Source of the DNA: Thiovibrio sp964588325
GTDB lineage: Bacteria > Desulfobacterota > Desulfobulbia > Desulfobulbales > Desulfurivibrionaceae
Reading direction: 5' to 3'
NCBI GenBank assembly: GCA_964588325.1
Contig: CAZPOR010000001.1
Location: forward strand, 62,001 to 126,000
Length of the DNA stretch: 64,000 bases
Shown: positions 7,199 through 16,324 of the stretch, piece by piece
How the letters are laid out: each line of letters begins with the position of its first letter
How positions within the stretch are numbered: the first letter of the stretch is position 1
Translations under genes and position numbers: made by a program
Notes under the pieces: generated by a model
The model's input: the letters and a program-made list of their open reading frames with translations, nothing else
The model's database searches: none
Told to the model about the DNA's origin: nothing

Positions 7199-10100
7199 AT
7201 GCGTATCGGATTGCGTCTCTTTCTACCCCCTGTTCTCCTCTCTCCGGCTGTCCTCCGGGCGGGAACCCTCGCCGGGGCGTCCGCCTTTTGCCTCTTTGTG
7301 TCTCTCTTTCTTCCCGTGGCTGGCCAGGCGGCGGAGTCCGCAGTGCCCCGGGGCAAGGGGGGCGTGCCGGCGCGAACCATCCAACTCAAAGAGGACAAGG
7401 ATGTCGCCTGGAAGGCTTTGTGGGATCAGGGGAGGGAGTTGGCCCGTAACGGCAGGCTTGCCGAGGCGGCGCCGGTGTATGAGACGCTGCTGGGCATGCG
7501 GGAGGGACTCGAGGCCGCCCGGTGGGAACTGGTTACCATTCTTCTGCAACTGAAGCGCGAGGAAGGCGCTCTTCCCCATCTTGAATTGCTGGTTGAGGGC
7601 GCTCCCCGGAATGTGCAGTATCTGCTCGCGCTGGCCGAGGTGAGCCGGGGGCGGAATAATGCCGCCCGGGCCGTCGAGCTGTACAAAAAGATTCTCCAGC
7701 GGGAGCCCGGCAATCTTCAAGCCTTGCGGGAAGCGGCTTCCGCTCTTCTTGCCCTGCAAAAAAAAGGAGAGGCCGCGGCCATGCTGGAAACCCTGCTTCA
7801 GCGGGAGCCGGCCCGGATCGCCTTGCGGGAAGAGCTGGGCAATCTCTATTACGAGATGGGCGCCTATGACAAGGCCAGGGCGCATTTCACCGTCCTGGCC
7901 CGGGAAAATCAGGCCGACCCGGCAATTCTGCTTAAAACAGCCCTGGCGTATGATAAATCCGGACTTGAGAGCCAGGCGGTCGAGTACTGGCACCGTTTGG
8001 GCCACACCTCCAAGAGTGCCGAGGCAAAGGAACGGTTGACCGCCTATTATCTGAAGGGCGGCAAAGGGGAGGATGCCTTGGCCCATCTTCTCCCTCTGGT
8101 TGAGAAGGAGCCCTCCTCTCCCAGGCTCCTCAAGCGCCTTGGGCAGATCTATGCCTCCCTTGCCCGTCTCCCCGAGGCCCTGGCCTATTTTGAGCGCTAT
8201 ATTTCCCTCAAGCCCGAAGATAAAGAGGTGCTGCGGCAGGTAATCGACATCCATGCCGTTTTGGGGAACACGCCAGGGGGGCTGGCATTGGGGCGCAGCC
8301 TCAGACTTGAGCCTCGTCCCGATCTCGAAAACCTGGAGCGCGGCGCCGGACTCTATGAGGCGAACGGCGAGTTGCGGGAGGCGGTCGCCCTGTATGACCA
8401 AATCCTGGCGGTCACCCCCGACGATCCTGAGATCCTGGCCAAACGGGCCAAGATTCTGCTTGCGGCCGGCAATGAAGACGAGGCCAGCGCCATGTGGGGC
8501 CATCTGGCGCGGCGGGAAAAACTTCTCGAAGTGCTTGAGGTTCTCGTCCGCATGGAACCCCGAAACGCAACGGTTCTCAAAAAACTGGCAGGCATGTACC
8601 TTGACCGGGGGGAACTGGCAAAAAGCCTGGAGATTTTTTCCCGGCTGGAAAACCTCGGGATAAGGACGCCGGAGGTTCTGGCCGGTCAGGCCTTGGCGTG
8701 CGAGGGGCTCGGTCGTTCCGCCAAGGCGCTGGCCCTGTATGAACAGCTTTTGGATGGGGCCGACGAAACCGGAGGGGTCCGGCTGCGTTGCGTCCAGTTG
8801 GCAGGAGAGCTCGGTCTGCTGCGGAAAACCCAGAGCCATCTGGCCCGGCTGCAGGAAAAATTTCCCGAGCTGTACGCCTCTCCGCAGACGCAATTGCACA
8901 TTGCCAAGGCGTTGGATGCGGCAGCGGCCCCGGGTGCGGCCAGGGAATACTACACCGGCATACTTGCACAGGATCTGGTTGGCGATGAACTGATCATCGC
9001 TGCTTTTCTCGGCCTGTCCGAGACCTACCGGCAGAACGGCTTGCCCTATGAGGCGGAACAGGTTTTGCGGCAGGCCTATCTTCGTTATCCGGGGGATCGG
9101 GCAGTTCTGGGCCGCTTGTGTGCCTTGGCGCTTCAAGAAAAGCATTTTGCCGAAGCCCGGGTCTGGCTTGATCAGTTGGCGCAACAGGACAGCGCTGTCG
9201 CGCGGCAGGGAGCCGGATCAGCCCGGCGGCTCGACCCCCTGGCCCAAGCAGCCTCTGATTCGAGGCTGCTGTGGGCACGGCTGCTGGCAGCCGAAGGCGG
9301 AACCGGGGATGCGGTCAAGCTCGTGCGGCAGGTGGTGAAGGAATTGCCCGAGATCACGGAAAACAGGCTGTTGTTCGCCCGGCTCTTGCTGACCGATGGC
9401 CAGTATGGCGAGGCCGAGGAGATGGCCGGATCCGTATCTGATCAGGGGGGCAAGCCGGAGGCAGGCCTGCTTCTGTTACGGATTTATCGCGCCCAGGGGA
9501 AGAGCGGCGCTGAAAAGGCGCTTTTTCAGCGAATACTGACGGAATCCGCCCAGGATCAGGGCCTTGTGCTTGATCTTCTGCAGGCCATGGCGAAAGAAGG
9601 GCTGATTGCGGAGCTATGCGAGAGGGCGGATCTGGCCGGCCGGCAATATCCTGAATCCGTCGCCATCCGTTCCCTGGCTGCCTCGGCCCGGGAGGCCAAC
9701 GGCGAGGTCGGCCAGGCTATTGAACTCTGGCAAGGTATCGTCAGGGATTTTCCGGAGCAGGAATTTGCCGTCGTGCGTCTTGCTCATCTGCTTTTCCACC
9801 ATGGCCGTTTTGCCGAGGCCAGGGCGGTGGCGGAACGTTTTCCCCTGGGAATGTTGCGCCCCGACATGCTCTTGCTCAAGGCGCGGATACTCTGGGCCGA
9901 GCATGAGTGGGAAAAAAGCGTGGCCATGTACGATGGTTTTCTTCAGCCCTCGGTGGCGGACACTCTCGCTGTTCTGGCGCGGGAGCGGAAGGTTTCCTTG
10001 CCGCAACCCGAAGAACCTGGTGTGTGGACGCGGTTGACCGTGGCCGAGAGCGCCAGGCAAACCGTGATCGATGGGCTTATGACGCCCATGGCCGTGCTTG

Positions 10101-11332
10101 AACCCGGGGAAAGGGCGATGGCCTTGAATCGGATGGCCGTTCCGTTTTACGCCCAATACCGCTGGCAGAAGCAGCTCGCCCTGGAAAAAACCGCCAGGCA
10201 GGCCGTGCTCCGCCGCGAGTACCTGGCTGCGGCAAATTATTTCAGAGAGCTGCTGCGGGAATATCCTGCGGAGGCCTCCCTGCAGTTTGATCTGGCCGGG
10301 ATTTATAGCCGGTTCGGGCAGTTGGGCCATGAAGCTGCGCTGTATGAGGATATCCGCGCCGCAGGAGGAGAATTCCCTGGCTTGGCCGAGGCCAGGGAGA
10401 GAAACGAATTGAAGCGCCAACCCCGGGCCGCCCTGGGGTATGGCTATCTCCGGGAGGAGGGCAGGGAAGGCTATAAGGCGATCAGGAAAAGCTGGGAAGG
10501 GGCCAGCCTGCAATACTCGCCGTATCTGCAGCATGATGTGGCGGTGAATCTTGCCCGGCTCGACTACCAGGACCCCGGCGGCACCGGCAAGATTCGTGGA
10601 AACCGCGCCTTTGTTTCCTATGCGGCCAATATCAATGAGCAGCTTCTCCTGCGCGGCGGGGCAGGAGCGGAGTTGCTGGAAAACAGCCAGCCCGACACCG
10701 CCCTTGTTGAGCTGGCCGCTGAGGGGCGTCTGGGAGACCGCTTGACCGGCATTCTTTCCTATGAACGGGATGTCAAACACGATACCCTGGCCAGCCTGAG
10801 CCGGAATATCGTGCAGCAGGACTATAGGGCGGATTTTGTCCTGGACATGGTTCCCAGCGTCCAGGCGGGAGGCGGGTATCTCTACTCCGATTTTTCCGAT
10901 AACAACACCATGAAAGGGTATGATGTGTGGGCTGCCTACCTGCTTTTTCTCGATCCGGTATTTTTGAAATTGTGCTATACCTACGATTTTAAAGACACCG
11001 CGGCCGGCAGAGGCGACGGCGTTCTGCTGGCGGATGGTTTTGGCGCTTCCGACCACCCATACTGGACGCCGATGAATTATTGGCAGAACCGCTTCAGCGT
11101 ATATTTCAGGCACCAGCTCTCCGATGATCAGTTCAGGCGCGGGATCCCCCGGTACTATGATCTTGAGTATGCCGTGGTCTATGACGAGATGGGGTATGCC
11201 ATGCAAACCTGGAAGGGAGGCTTTTTTGTGGAATATGCCCCGCAGGTTCTTTTTTCCGCGACAACGGAATTGACCTCAGGCCCTGATTACCGGGCCAAGG
11301 AGTTTTTTCTTTCGGCCATTTACCGCTGGTAG
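7199..11332 (+). CDS. Giant TPR protein with C-terminal outer-membrane beta-barrel
   Basis: The 1377-residue protein begins with an export signal: basic MRIGLR, a hydrophobic stretch, and a likely cleavage after AGQA near residue 46. About 950 residues of degenerate TPR units follow (repeated Leu/Ala helices with A-x-x-x-Y/F and P-D-x-x-x-L turns). From about residue 1040 the pattern changes to alternating polar/aromatic strands with Gly-rich turns and ends in AIYRW, an aromatic terminus typical of outer-membrane barrels. This TPR-plus-barrel plan is that of PelB, PgaA and BcsC exopolysaccharide export proteins. ATG 7199 is chosen over a TTG at 7148 because it gives the signal peptide; GGA lies 11 bases upstream. 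No synthase or c-di-GMP receptor gene is adjacent, only the sugar aminotransferase upstream. Confidence 0.8.
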   Translation: MRIGLRLFLPPVLLSPAVLRAGTLAGASAFCLFVSLFLPVAGQAAESAVPRGKGGVPARTIQLKEDKDVAWKALWDQGRELARNGRLAEAAPVYETLLGMREGLEAARWELVTILLQLKREEGALPHLELLVEGAPRNVQYLLALAEVSRGRNNAARAVELYKKILQREPGNLQALREAASALLALQKKGEAAAMLETLLQREPARIALREELGNLYYEMGAYDKARAHFTVLARENQADPAILLKTALAYDKSGLESQAVEYWHRLGHTSKSAEAKERLTAYYLKGGKGEDALAHLLPLVEKEPSSPRLLKRLGQIYASLARLPEALAYFERYISLKPEDKEVLRQVIDIHAVLGNTPGGLALGRSLRLEPRPDLENLERGAGLYEANGELREAVALYDQILAVTPDDPEILAKRAKILLAAGNEDEASAMWGHLARREKLLEVLEVLVRMEPRNATVLKKLAGMYLDRGELAKSLEIFSRLENLGIRTPEVLAGQALACEGLGRSAKALALYEQLLDGADETGGVRLRCVQLAGELGLLRKTQSHLARLQEKFPELYASPQTQLHIAKALDAAAAPGAAREYYTGILAQDLVGDELIIAAFLGLSETYRQNGLPYEAEQVLRQAYLRYPGDRAVLGRLCALALQEKHFAEARVWLDQLAQQDSAVARQGAGSARRLDPLAQAASDSRLLWARLLAAEGGTGDAVKLVRQVVKELPEITENRLLFARLLLTDGQYGEAEEMAGSVSDQGGKPEAGLLLLRIYRAQGKSGAEKALFQRILTESAQDQGLVLDLLQAMAKEGLIAELCERADLAGRQYPESVAIRSLAASAREANGEVGQAIELWQGIVRDFPEQEFAVVRLAHLLFHHGRFAEARAVAERFPLGMLRPDMLLLKARILWAEHEWEKSVAMYDGFLQPSVADTLAVLARERKVSLPQPEEPGVWTRLTVAESARQTVIDGLMTPMAVLEPGERAMALNRMAVPFYAQYRWQKQLALEKTARQAVLRREYLAAANYFRELLREYPAEASLQFDLAGIYSRFGQLGHEAALYEDIRAAGGEFPGLAEARERNELKRQPRAALGYGYLREEGREGYKAIRKSWEGASLQYSPYLQHDVAVNLARLDYQDPGGTGKIRGNRAFVSYAANINEQLLLRGGAGAELLENSQPDTALVELAAEGRLGDRLTGILSYERDVKHDTLASLSRNIVQQDYRADFVLDMVPSVQAGGGYLYSDFSDNNTMKGYDVWAAYLLFLDPVFLKLCYTYDFKDTAAGRGDGVLLADGFGASDHPYWTPMNYWQNRFSVYFRHQLSDDQFRRGIPRYYDLEYAVVYDEMGYAMQTWKGGFFVEYAPQVLFSATTELTSGPDYRAKEFFLSAIYRW

Positions 11333-11550
11333 CCCTGCTTTTCCCGGCCCGCTTTCCCTTGCAATCTTTTTTGTCGTGTGCTAATTGAATGGTTTGCTGT
11401 TGTCCCGCCTCTCCGAAAACCGGAATGCGCTGGCGTTGATGGGTTGAAGGATATTTTCGCCGTTTAGACCGGGGCGATCGCCGCTGCGATTGCCTGCCGG
11501 GAAAACGGCCATTTTTTTATAGAGTTTTATTGTCGGGCAAGGAGGATCTT

Positions 11551-12036
11551 ATGGTTGAGCGTATTCCCATGTCTCAGGAGGGATATGCCAGATTGCGTCA
11601 GGAGCTTGACCGGCTGCAGAAGAAAGAGCGTCCAGCGGTCATCGAGGCGATCGAGGTAGCGCGCGGACACGGCGATTTGAAGGAAAATGCCGAATACCAT
11701 GCGGCCAAGGAGCGTCAGGGGCACATCGAAGGGCGGATCATGGAGCTCAAGGACAAGCTGGGGCGGGCCGAGGTTATCGACTGCTCCGCCGTGGACTGTT
11801 CCCGTGTGGTTTTCGGCACGGTTGTCTCTCTTGTCGATCTGGATACGGATGACGAGATCCGGTATCAGCTTCTGGGGCCATTGGAGGCGGACGTGAGCAA
11901 GGGCAGCATTTCCGTGCTTTCCCCCATCGGCCGGGCCATGATCGGGAAAAGCGTGGGGGACGAGATCACCGTGAAAACCCCGGGCGGGGTGCGGCAACTG
12001 GAGGTCATGGAGATCAAACCCCCGGAGCGGGCTTGA
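11551..12036 (+). CDS. greA: Transcription elongation factor GreA
   Basis: Rescues backtracked RNA polymerase by stimulating transcript cleavage through the secondary channel. The 161 residues comprise the N-terminal coiled-coil with the acidic tip in the region GDLKENAEYHAAKERQ, followed by the C-terminal FKBP-like domain (ISVLSPIGRAMIGKSVGDE). The start at 11551 has a full AAGGAGG (11539-11545). Convergent with the TetR gene across a short spacer holding a GC-rich hairpin. The 218 bases before it show no clear promoter. Confidence 0.95.
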   Translation: MVERIPMSQEGYARLRQELDRLQKKERPAVIEAIEVARGHGDLKENAEYHAAKERQGHIEGRIMELKDKLGRAEVIDCSAVDCSRVVFGTVVSLVDLDTDDEIRYQLLGPLEADVSKGSISVLSPIGRAMIGKSVGDEITVKTPGGVRQLEVMEIKPPERA

Positions 12037-12037
12037 G

Positions 12038-12068
12038 CCGGCAAGGCGGTGTTCCCTTGTCTTGCCGG
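12038..12068. terminator. GC-rich hairpin between convergent greA and tetR-family gene
   Basis: CCGGCAAG (12038-12045) and CTTGCCGG (12061-12068) form perfect 8-base arms directly after the greA stop. There is no T tract on either strand, so intrinsic termination is only possible, not evident; it may act bidirectionally or as a 3' stabiliser. Confidence 0.35.
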
Positions 12069-12100
12069 GATGGGGCTGCCGCAGGATGTGACTTGTGATT

Positions 12101-12721
12101 CTAGAGCTGCGGCCCCGTAGTCTTTTCCCCTTTTTCCGGGTTCGCCATAATGCCGGAAATGAAAATATCGCTGATCTGCCGGGCCGCTTCGTCAATGGTG
12201 TAGCTGTGGTCCGGCGACAGAACCCAGAGCCTGGAGGTTTCATCCAGCGCCCCGAAAAAGGCCCGCTTGAATACGCCCGGCAGGAGGCTCTTGCGGAATA
12301 CCCCATCTTCCTTGCCCTTATGGATAATGGCCGAGACCACATCCACATATTCAATAAACTTCGTATTTCTGTATTCTTTCATGAACTTGTTGCTCTGGCG
12401 CAACTCCATCTGTAACACCTCGGCAAGCTCTTTTTTCTCCTCCATGAGTTGCATGTGGTGCAGGGCGAAAATGTGGAGCATCTTCCGGGGATCGCTCTCT
12501 TTTTCCAGGAGGAGTTTAACCTCCAGGATGATCTTGCCGATCTCTTCCTCAAAGAGTGAAATAAGGATGTCGTATTTGTTGTTGAAATAAAGGTAGATGG
12601 TCCCGTCCGCCACCTGGGCTTCCTTGGCAATGTCGGAAATGCGGGCGCTGAAAAAACCCTTTCTGGCAAAAACGGTGATGGCCGCTTCGATGATCTTGGT
12701 ATGTTTGTCCGAAGTTCTCAT
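12101..12721 (-). CDS. TetR-family regulator, FadR/YsiA-like
   Basis: The 206-residue repressor has an N-terminal helix-turn-helix (ITVFARKGFFSARISDIAKE, ending at GTIYLYFNNK) and an all-helical ligand domain. The C-terminal pattern FFGALDETSRLWVLS resembles FadR of Bacillus, a TetR member released by long-chain acyl-CoA. Supporting this, an operator closely matching the FadR consensus lies 48 bases upstream of its start (12770-12787), so autoregulation is likely. It is convergent with greA and divergent from purD, so it is not in an obvious operon with its targets; an acyl-CoA ligase and acyl-ACP ligase are encoded 45 kb away in this window. The ligand assignment is inference. Confidence 0.75.
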   Translation of the reverse strand: MRTSDKHTKIIEAAITVFARKGFFSARISDIAKEAQVADGTIYLYFNNKYDILISLFEEEIGKIILEVKLLLEKESDPRKMLHIFALHHMQLMEEKKELAEVLQMELRQSNKFMKEYRNTKFIEYVDVVSAIIHKGKEDGVFRKSLLPGVFKRAFFGALDETSRLWVLSPDHSYTIDEAARQISDIFISGIMANPEKGEKTTGPQL

Positions 12722-12769
12722 GGAGTCAGCAGGATACGTAGAGGTGACGGTCGTGGGATGGTTGACTTA

Positions 12770-12787
12770 TGAATGTGTATTCATTCA
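12770..12787. promoter_or_regulatory. FadR-like operator upstream of the TetR-family gene
   Basis: TGAATGTGTATTCATTCA matches 16 of 18 positions of the palindromic Bacillus FadR/YsiA site as I recall it (TGAATGAMTANTCATTCA). A perfect inner repeat ATGAAT-GTGT-ATTCAT occupies 12769-12784. Position is typical for autoregulation. Confidence 0.65.
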
Positions 12788-13100
12788 TTTTTTGGCCTAT
12801 CATAGAAGGGGAAGTGCCGGGTGTCAAGGCAAAAGTTTTTTCTGAAGAAGGAAGGATGTTTTCCGGCAGGCGCAGGGGTTTGTTGGGCGGCGGCGGGAAC
12901 GGCGGGGTTGCATGTGCGCAGGGGAAGGACTCCTGTCGCGGGTTTGGCTTTTCGGGGGATACATTTGTGCCTCGCAACGGTTTAATGCTTCCTTGTCCTG
13001 CGGTTTTGGGGTACAATACAGCCCCTCCGGTTTTTTGGTATTTCCCAATGACTCCGGGGGGATAAAAGATTATTTCAGGAACAAGCCGAGGAGATTTTTA
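12788..13100. other. Spacer between tetR-family gene and purD
   Basis: No gene is supported here. TACAAT at 13014-13019 could be the -10 of a purD promoter, but no -35 at the right spacing is convincing. A GAGGAG ribosome binding site lies 7 bases before purD. Confidence 0.5.
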
Positions 13101-14375
13101 ATGAAGATTCTGGTTGTTGGTTCGGGCGGCAGGGAGCATGCCCTGGTCTGGAAGTTGCGGCAGAGCCCTAGGGTGACGGAGATATATTGCGCCCCGGGCA
13201 ATGCCGGGATCAGCGGACTGGCAACCTGCGTTGCGATCAGCGCCACCGATATTTCAGCGCTTGCCGGCTTTGCGCAAGAGAAAGAGGTTGACCTTACCGT
13301 GATCGGCCCTGAAGTCCCGCTTTCCTTGGGCATTGTGGATTATTTTGAAGAAAACGGGCTGCGGGTGTTCGGCCCCCGGCGCAACGCCGCCACCCTTGAA
13401 GGCAGCAAGGTTTTCATGAAGGATTTGCTTGAAAAATATCATATACCCTCTGCCTTTTACGCCACCTTTACCGACAGGGAAGAGGCCCTCCGTTATGTGG
13501 AAAAGCAGTCCGCTCCCTTGGTGGTAAAAACCGATGGCTTGGCCGCGGGCAAGGGCGTGGTGGTGGCCCAGACCATTGCCGAGGCAAAGGCGGCGGTGGA
13601 CCTGTTCATGGAGGAAAAGGCCTTTGGCGAGGCCGGCAGCCGGGTGGTGATCGAGGAGTTTCTCTCCGGGGAAGAGGCCTCTTTTCTTGCCTTCACCGAT
13701 GGAGAGACGGTCCTGCCCCTGCCTACCTCCCAGGATCATAAGGCGATTTTTGATGGCGACAAGGGGCCGAACACCGGGGGCATGGGAGCCTATTCCCCTG
13801 CGCCGGTGGTGACCGAATCCCTGCACCGGCAAGTCATGGAAACCGTGATGCTGCCCACGGTCAAGGGGCTGGCTGCGGAAGGCTGCCCCTACAAAGGAGT
13901 GCTCTATGCCGGGCTGATGATCGACAGGGGGGAGATCAAGGTGCTTGAGTTCAACTGCCGGTTCGGCGACCCCGAGGCCCAGCCTTTGCTCATGCGGCTC
14001 CAAACCGATCTGGTGGAGGTCATGGAAGCGGTGATCGATGGCCGTCTGTCCGAAATTTCCCTGGAGATCGACCCGCGGCCCACGGTTTGCGTGGTCATGG
14101 CGGCCGGAGGCTATCCCGGGAAGTATGAAAACGGCAAGGTCATCCATGGTCTTGCGGAGGCCGGGGCGCATGAGGACGTGGTGGTTTTTCACGCCGGCAC
14201 CGCATGGCAGGGCGATGCGATCGTCACCAACGGCGGCCGGGTGTTGGGAGTGACCGCCATCGGAGATACGGTGCGGGATGCCATTGGCAAGGCATACAAG
14301 GCCGCGGAGGAGATCGGCTGGGACGGCTGTTACTACCGGAAGGATATCGGCCGCAAGGCCTTGGACCGAAAATAA
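13101..14375 (+). CDS. purD: Phosphoribosylamine-glycine ligase
   Basis: Second step of de novo purine synthesis: ATP-dependent joining of glycine to phosphoribosylamine. The 424 residues have the N-terminal VVGSGGREHAL motif diagnostic of PurD, an ATP-grasp core (VVKTDGLAAGKGV, VIEEFLSGEEASF) and the metal-binding FNCRFGDPEAQ. The ATG at 13101 is preferred over an upstream GTG-type extension because GAGGAG lies 7 bases before it and the family starts with MKILVVG. The stop codon lies inside the first arm of repeat copy C, which separates purD from purE. Confidence 0.96.
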   Translation: MKILVVGSGGREHALVWKLRQSPRVTEIYCAPGNAGISGLATCVAISATDISALAGFAQEKEVDLTVIGPEVPLSLGIVDYFEENGLRVFGPRRNAATLEGSKVFMKDLLEKYHIPSAFYATFTDREEALRYVEKQSAPLVVKTDGLAAGKGVVVAQTIAEAKAAVDLFMEEKAFGEAGSRVVIEEFLSGEEASFLAFTDGETVLPLPTSQDHKAIFDGDKGPNTGGMGAYSPAPVVTESLHRQVMETVMLPTVKGLAAEGCPYKGVLYAGLMIDRGEIKVLEFNCRFGDPEAQPLLMRLQTDLVEVMEAVIDGRLSEISLEIDPRPTVCVVMAAGGYPGKYENGKVIHGLAEAGAHEDVVVFHAGTAWQGDAIVTNGGRVLGVTAIGDTVRDAIGKAYKAAEEIGWDGCYYRKDIGRKALDRK

Positions 14376-14547
14376 ACGTGCAGCAGAGCACCGCATCTGC
14401 TTCGCAGTCTCGCTCTGCGCTCGCTTAGCTGTCATCGGCTTGCTCGTGTGCAATAGCACACTTCACAGGCCTCTTTGTCGGCACTTCTGCCGACAATTGA
14501 CACACGCATCTGCGGCAGCAGCGAAGCGGCGCTGCTGAACGTTTATT
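14371..14547 (-). repeat. Dispersed palindromic element, copy C (inverted)
   Basis: On the minus strand this matches copies A and B. The arms AATAAACGTGCAGCAG (14371-14386) and 14532-14547 are complementary at 15 of 16 positions but have a different sequence from copy A. It carries an extra hairpin, GTCGGCA/TGCCGAC (14477-14494), absent from the other two. The shared inner GTGTGC-TATT-GCACAC hairpin is present near 14446-14461. The purD stop codon (14373-14375) is within the left arm. Confidence 0.85.
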
Positions 14548-14611
14548 GTACATAGTGACATAGTGGATTTTGTTTCTGGCGAATGATTATGATCGAAAAG
14601 GGGAGTGAGTT

Positions 14612-15100
14612 ATGATCGGCATTGTCATGGGCAGTGATTCGGATCTGCCGGTTATGCAGGGGTGCGTGGATTTTTTGCAGAAGATGGATATCCCTTACGA
14701 GATAACGGTGGCTTCCGCCCACCGCAGCCCGGCGCGAGCCATGGAATACGCAAGCAGCGCCAAGGGGCGCGGCCTGAAGATCATCATCGCCGCGGCGGGG
14801 ATGGCGGCCCATCTGGCCGGAGTTCTGGCGGCCCATACCACCCTGCCTGTTATCGGGGTGCCGGTTGACTCCTCCTCCCTCAACGGCCTTGACGCCTTGC
14901 TTTCCACGGTGCAGATGCCGCCGGGCGTGCCGGTGGCTACCATGGGCATCGGCAAGGCCGGCGCGAAAAATGGGGCTATTCTTGCGGCGCAGATCCTGGC
15001 CCTTGCCGATGACCAGTTGGCGGCACGGCTTGTCGCCTTTAAAGAAGAGATGGCCCGCGAGGTGGAGGAAAAGGCGCAACGGCTCGTTGGAAGTGCGTGA
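14612..15100 (+). CDS. purE: N5-CAIR mutase, class I
   Basis: Converts N5-carboxyaminoimidazole ribonucleotide to CAIR in purine synthesis. The 162-residue protein carries the class I signatures MGSDSD, ASAHRSP and AAGMAAHLAG. GGGGAGTGAG precedes the ATG at 14612. Neither purK nor another pur gene is adjacent; purD lies upstream across a repeat. The stop at 15098-15100 nearly touches the start of the following Sua5/YrdC gene, suggesting co-transcription. Confidence 0.95.
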   Translation: MIGIVMGSDSDLPVMQGCVDFLQKMDIPYEITVASAHRSPARAMEYASSAKGRGLKIIIAAAGMAAHLAGVLAAHTTLPVIGVPVDSSSLNGLDALLSTVQMPPGVPVATMGIGKAGAKNGAILAAQILALADDQLAARLVAFKEEMAREVEEKAQRLVGSA

Positions 15101-15110
15101 CAGGAAAGCC

Positions 15111-15731
15111 GTGGCGGAATCCCTTGTGACGGAAGAGGCCCTGGCCCAAGCGTGTGCGGTTCTTCGCTCGGGAGGGGTTGTCGCCTTTCCCACGGAAACA
15201 TATTACGGGCTGGCGGTTGATCCTTTCAATCAGGCGGCCGTGTCCCGTCTTTTTGCCCTGAAAGGACGGCCTCCCGGCAAGCCTGTCCTGCTGATCATCG
15301 ACAATCCCTCCCAGCTTCCCCGCCTTGTCGCCGAGATCCCCCCTCCCTTTCCCCTGTTGATGGAAAGATTCTGGCCCGGGCCATTGACCCTGGTCTTTCC
15401 AGCGGCTCATTCCTTGCCGGAGATGCTTACCGGCTCCCGGGGCACCATTGGGGTGCGGGTTTCTTCCCATCCCGTGGCCCAGCAACTTGTCAAGGCCTTT
15501 GGCCAGCCGGTAACAGCGACCAGCGCGAATTTTTCCGGGCAGCCCGCGGCGGTGGCTGCCGACGGCGTGTTTGCGCAGTTGGGTCCGGAGGTGGATGTTG
15601 TTCTTGACGGCGGGCTGACCCCAGGCGGCCAGGGTTCGACCCTTCTGGGCTATCGGGAGGGCAAGATCCGCCTGCTCAGGGCCGGGGTCATTCCTTTTGC
15701 CCGTATAGAGGCGGCCTTGACCGGAGCGTAG
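15111..15731 (+). CDS. Threonylcarbamoyl-AMP synthase-like (Sua5/YrdC/YciO)
   Basis: The YrdC fold protein would make threonylcarbamoyl-AMP from Thr, bicarbonate and ATP for the tRNA t6A modification. Motifs include VAFPTETYYGLAVDP near the N-terminus, the KGRPPGKP loop and SANFSGQPA. About 206 residues, without the extra Sua5 domain. The start is uncertain: GTG codons at 15093, 15111 and 15126 are all in frame; 15111 has AGGAAA 4-9 bases before it. TsaE, which acts later in the same pathway, is encoded at 19.0-19.5 kb on the other strand. YciO paralogues share these motifs, so the exact role is open. Confidence 0.82.
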   Translation: MAESLVTEEALAQACAVLRSGGVVAFPTETYYGLAVDPFNQAAVSRLFALKGRPPGKPVLLIIDNPSQLPRLVAEIPPPFPLLMERFWPGPLTLVFPAAHSLPEMLTGSRGTIGVRVSSHPVAQQLVKAFGQPVTATSANFSGQPAAVAADGVFAQLGPEVDVVLDGGLTPGGQGSTLLGYREGKIRLLRAGVIPFARIEAALTGA

Positions 15732-15929
15732 GGGGTGCTTTTCTCTTCGGTTCGCAGGAGAAAAAAAGGCGCGGAATTTTCCCATTTATACATTTGCTGA
15801 TCGGCAGCACTTTCTGTATGATAACCAGTGAACCGCAACCGTGGTTTGGTGGCTTGCATGATATTGTGTCGTCGCTTCCTTATTGTTTTCCGGCCGCGGC
15901 GATCACTAATTTTATGATAAGGAACAGAT

Positions 15930-16256
15930 ATGGCAGACCTTGAGTGGGACAGGAATTTCGCCCTGGAGCAGTCCGGAGACGACGAAGAGATGCTGGCGGA
16001 ACTGCTGGTGCTGTTTCGCGATTCTTCCGCCTCTGATCTGGCGCGGATCAATGACGCCCTTGCCGCAGAAAACGCCGAGGCCGTGGCTGATGCCGCGCAC
16101 AGCATCAAGGGCGCCTCCGCCAGTCTCGGGGTGGAAGGTGTGCGAAAGATCGCGGCCGAGCTTGAAAAGAAAGGCCGGGCCGGCGATCTTTCCCAGGGAA
16201 AAGAATTGGCCGCCCAGCTTGCCGCCCTTCTCACGGCCTTTGCCGAACGGCAATGA
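15930..16256 (+). CDS. Histidine phosphotransfer (Hpt) protein
   Basis: A 108-residue stand-alone Hpt domain, a four-helix bundle with the phospho-accepting histidine H57 in AAHSIKGAS. It would relay phosphate between a hybrid kinase receiver and another receiver. The hybrid kinase two genes downstream (17175) has a C-terminal receiver but no Hpt domain of its own, so the two are natural partners. The HDOD protein between them makes a three-gene signalling operon. About 200 bases precede the start, without a clear promoter. Confidence 0.88.
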   Translation: MADLEWDRNFALEQSGDDEEMLAELLVLFRDSSASDLARINDALAAENAEAVADAAHSIKGASASLGVEGVRKIAAELEKKGRAGDLSQGKELAAQLAALLTAFAERQ

Positions 16257-16324
16257 AAGTGACCAGGGAGAAAAAACCACCTGTCGCAGGGACAAGATTT
16301 TCCCTGAATTTCTCTGACTGAATC

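Noticed and set aside
7223..9184. 653-codon open frame on the minus strand opposite the TPR gene
   Set aside because: Antisense shadow of a long GC-rich gene; Gln/Gly/Pro-rich with no domain.
9614..11206. 530-codon open frame on the minus strand
   Set aside because: Antisense to the beta-barrel part of the TPR gene; no motif or start signal.
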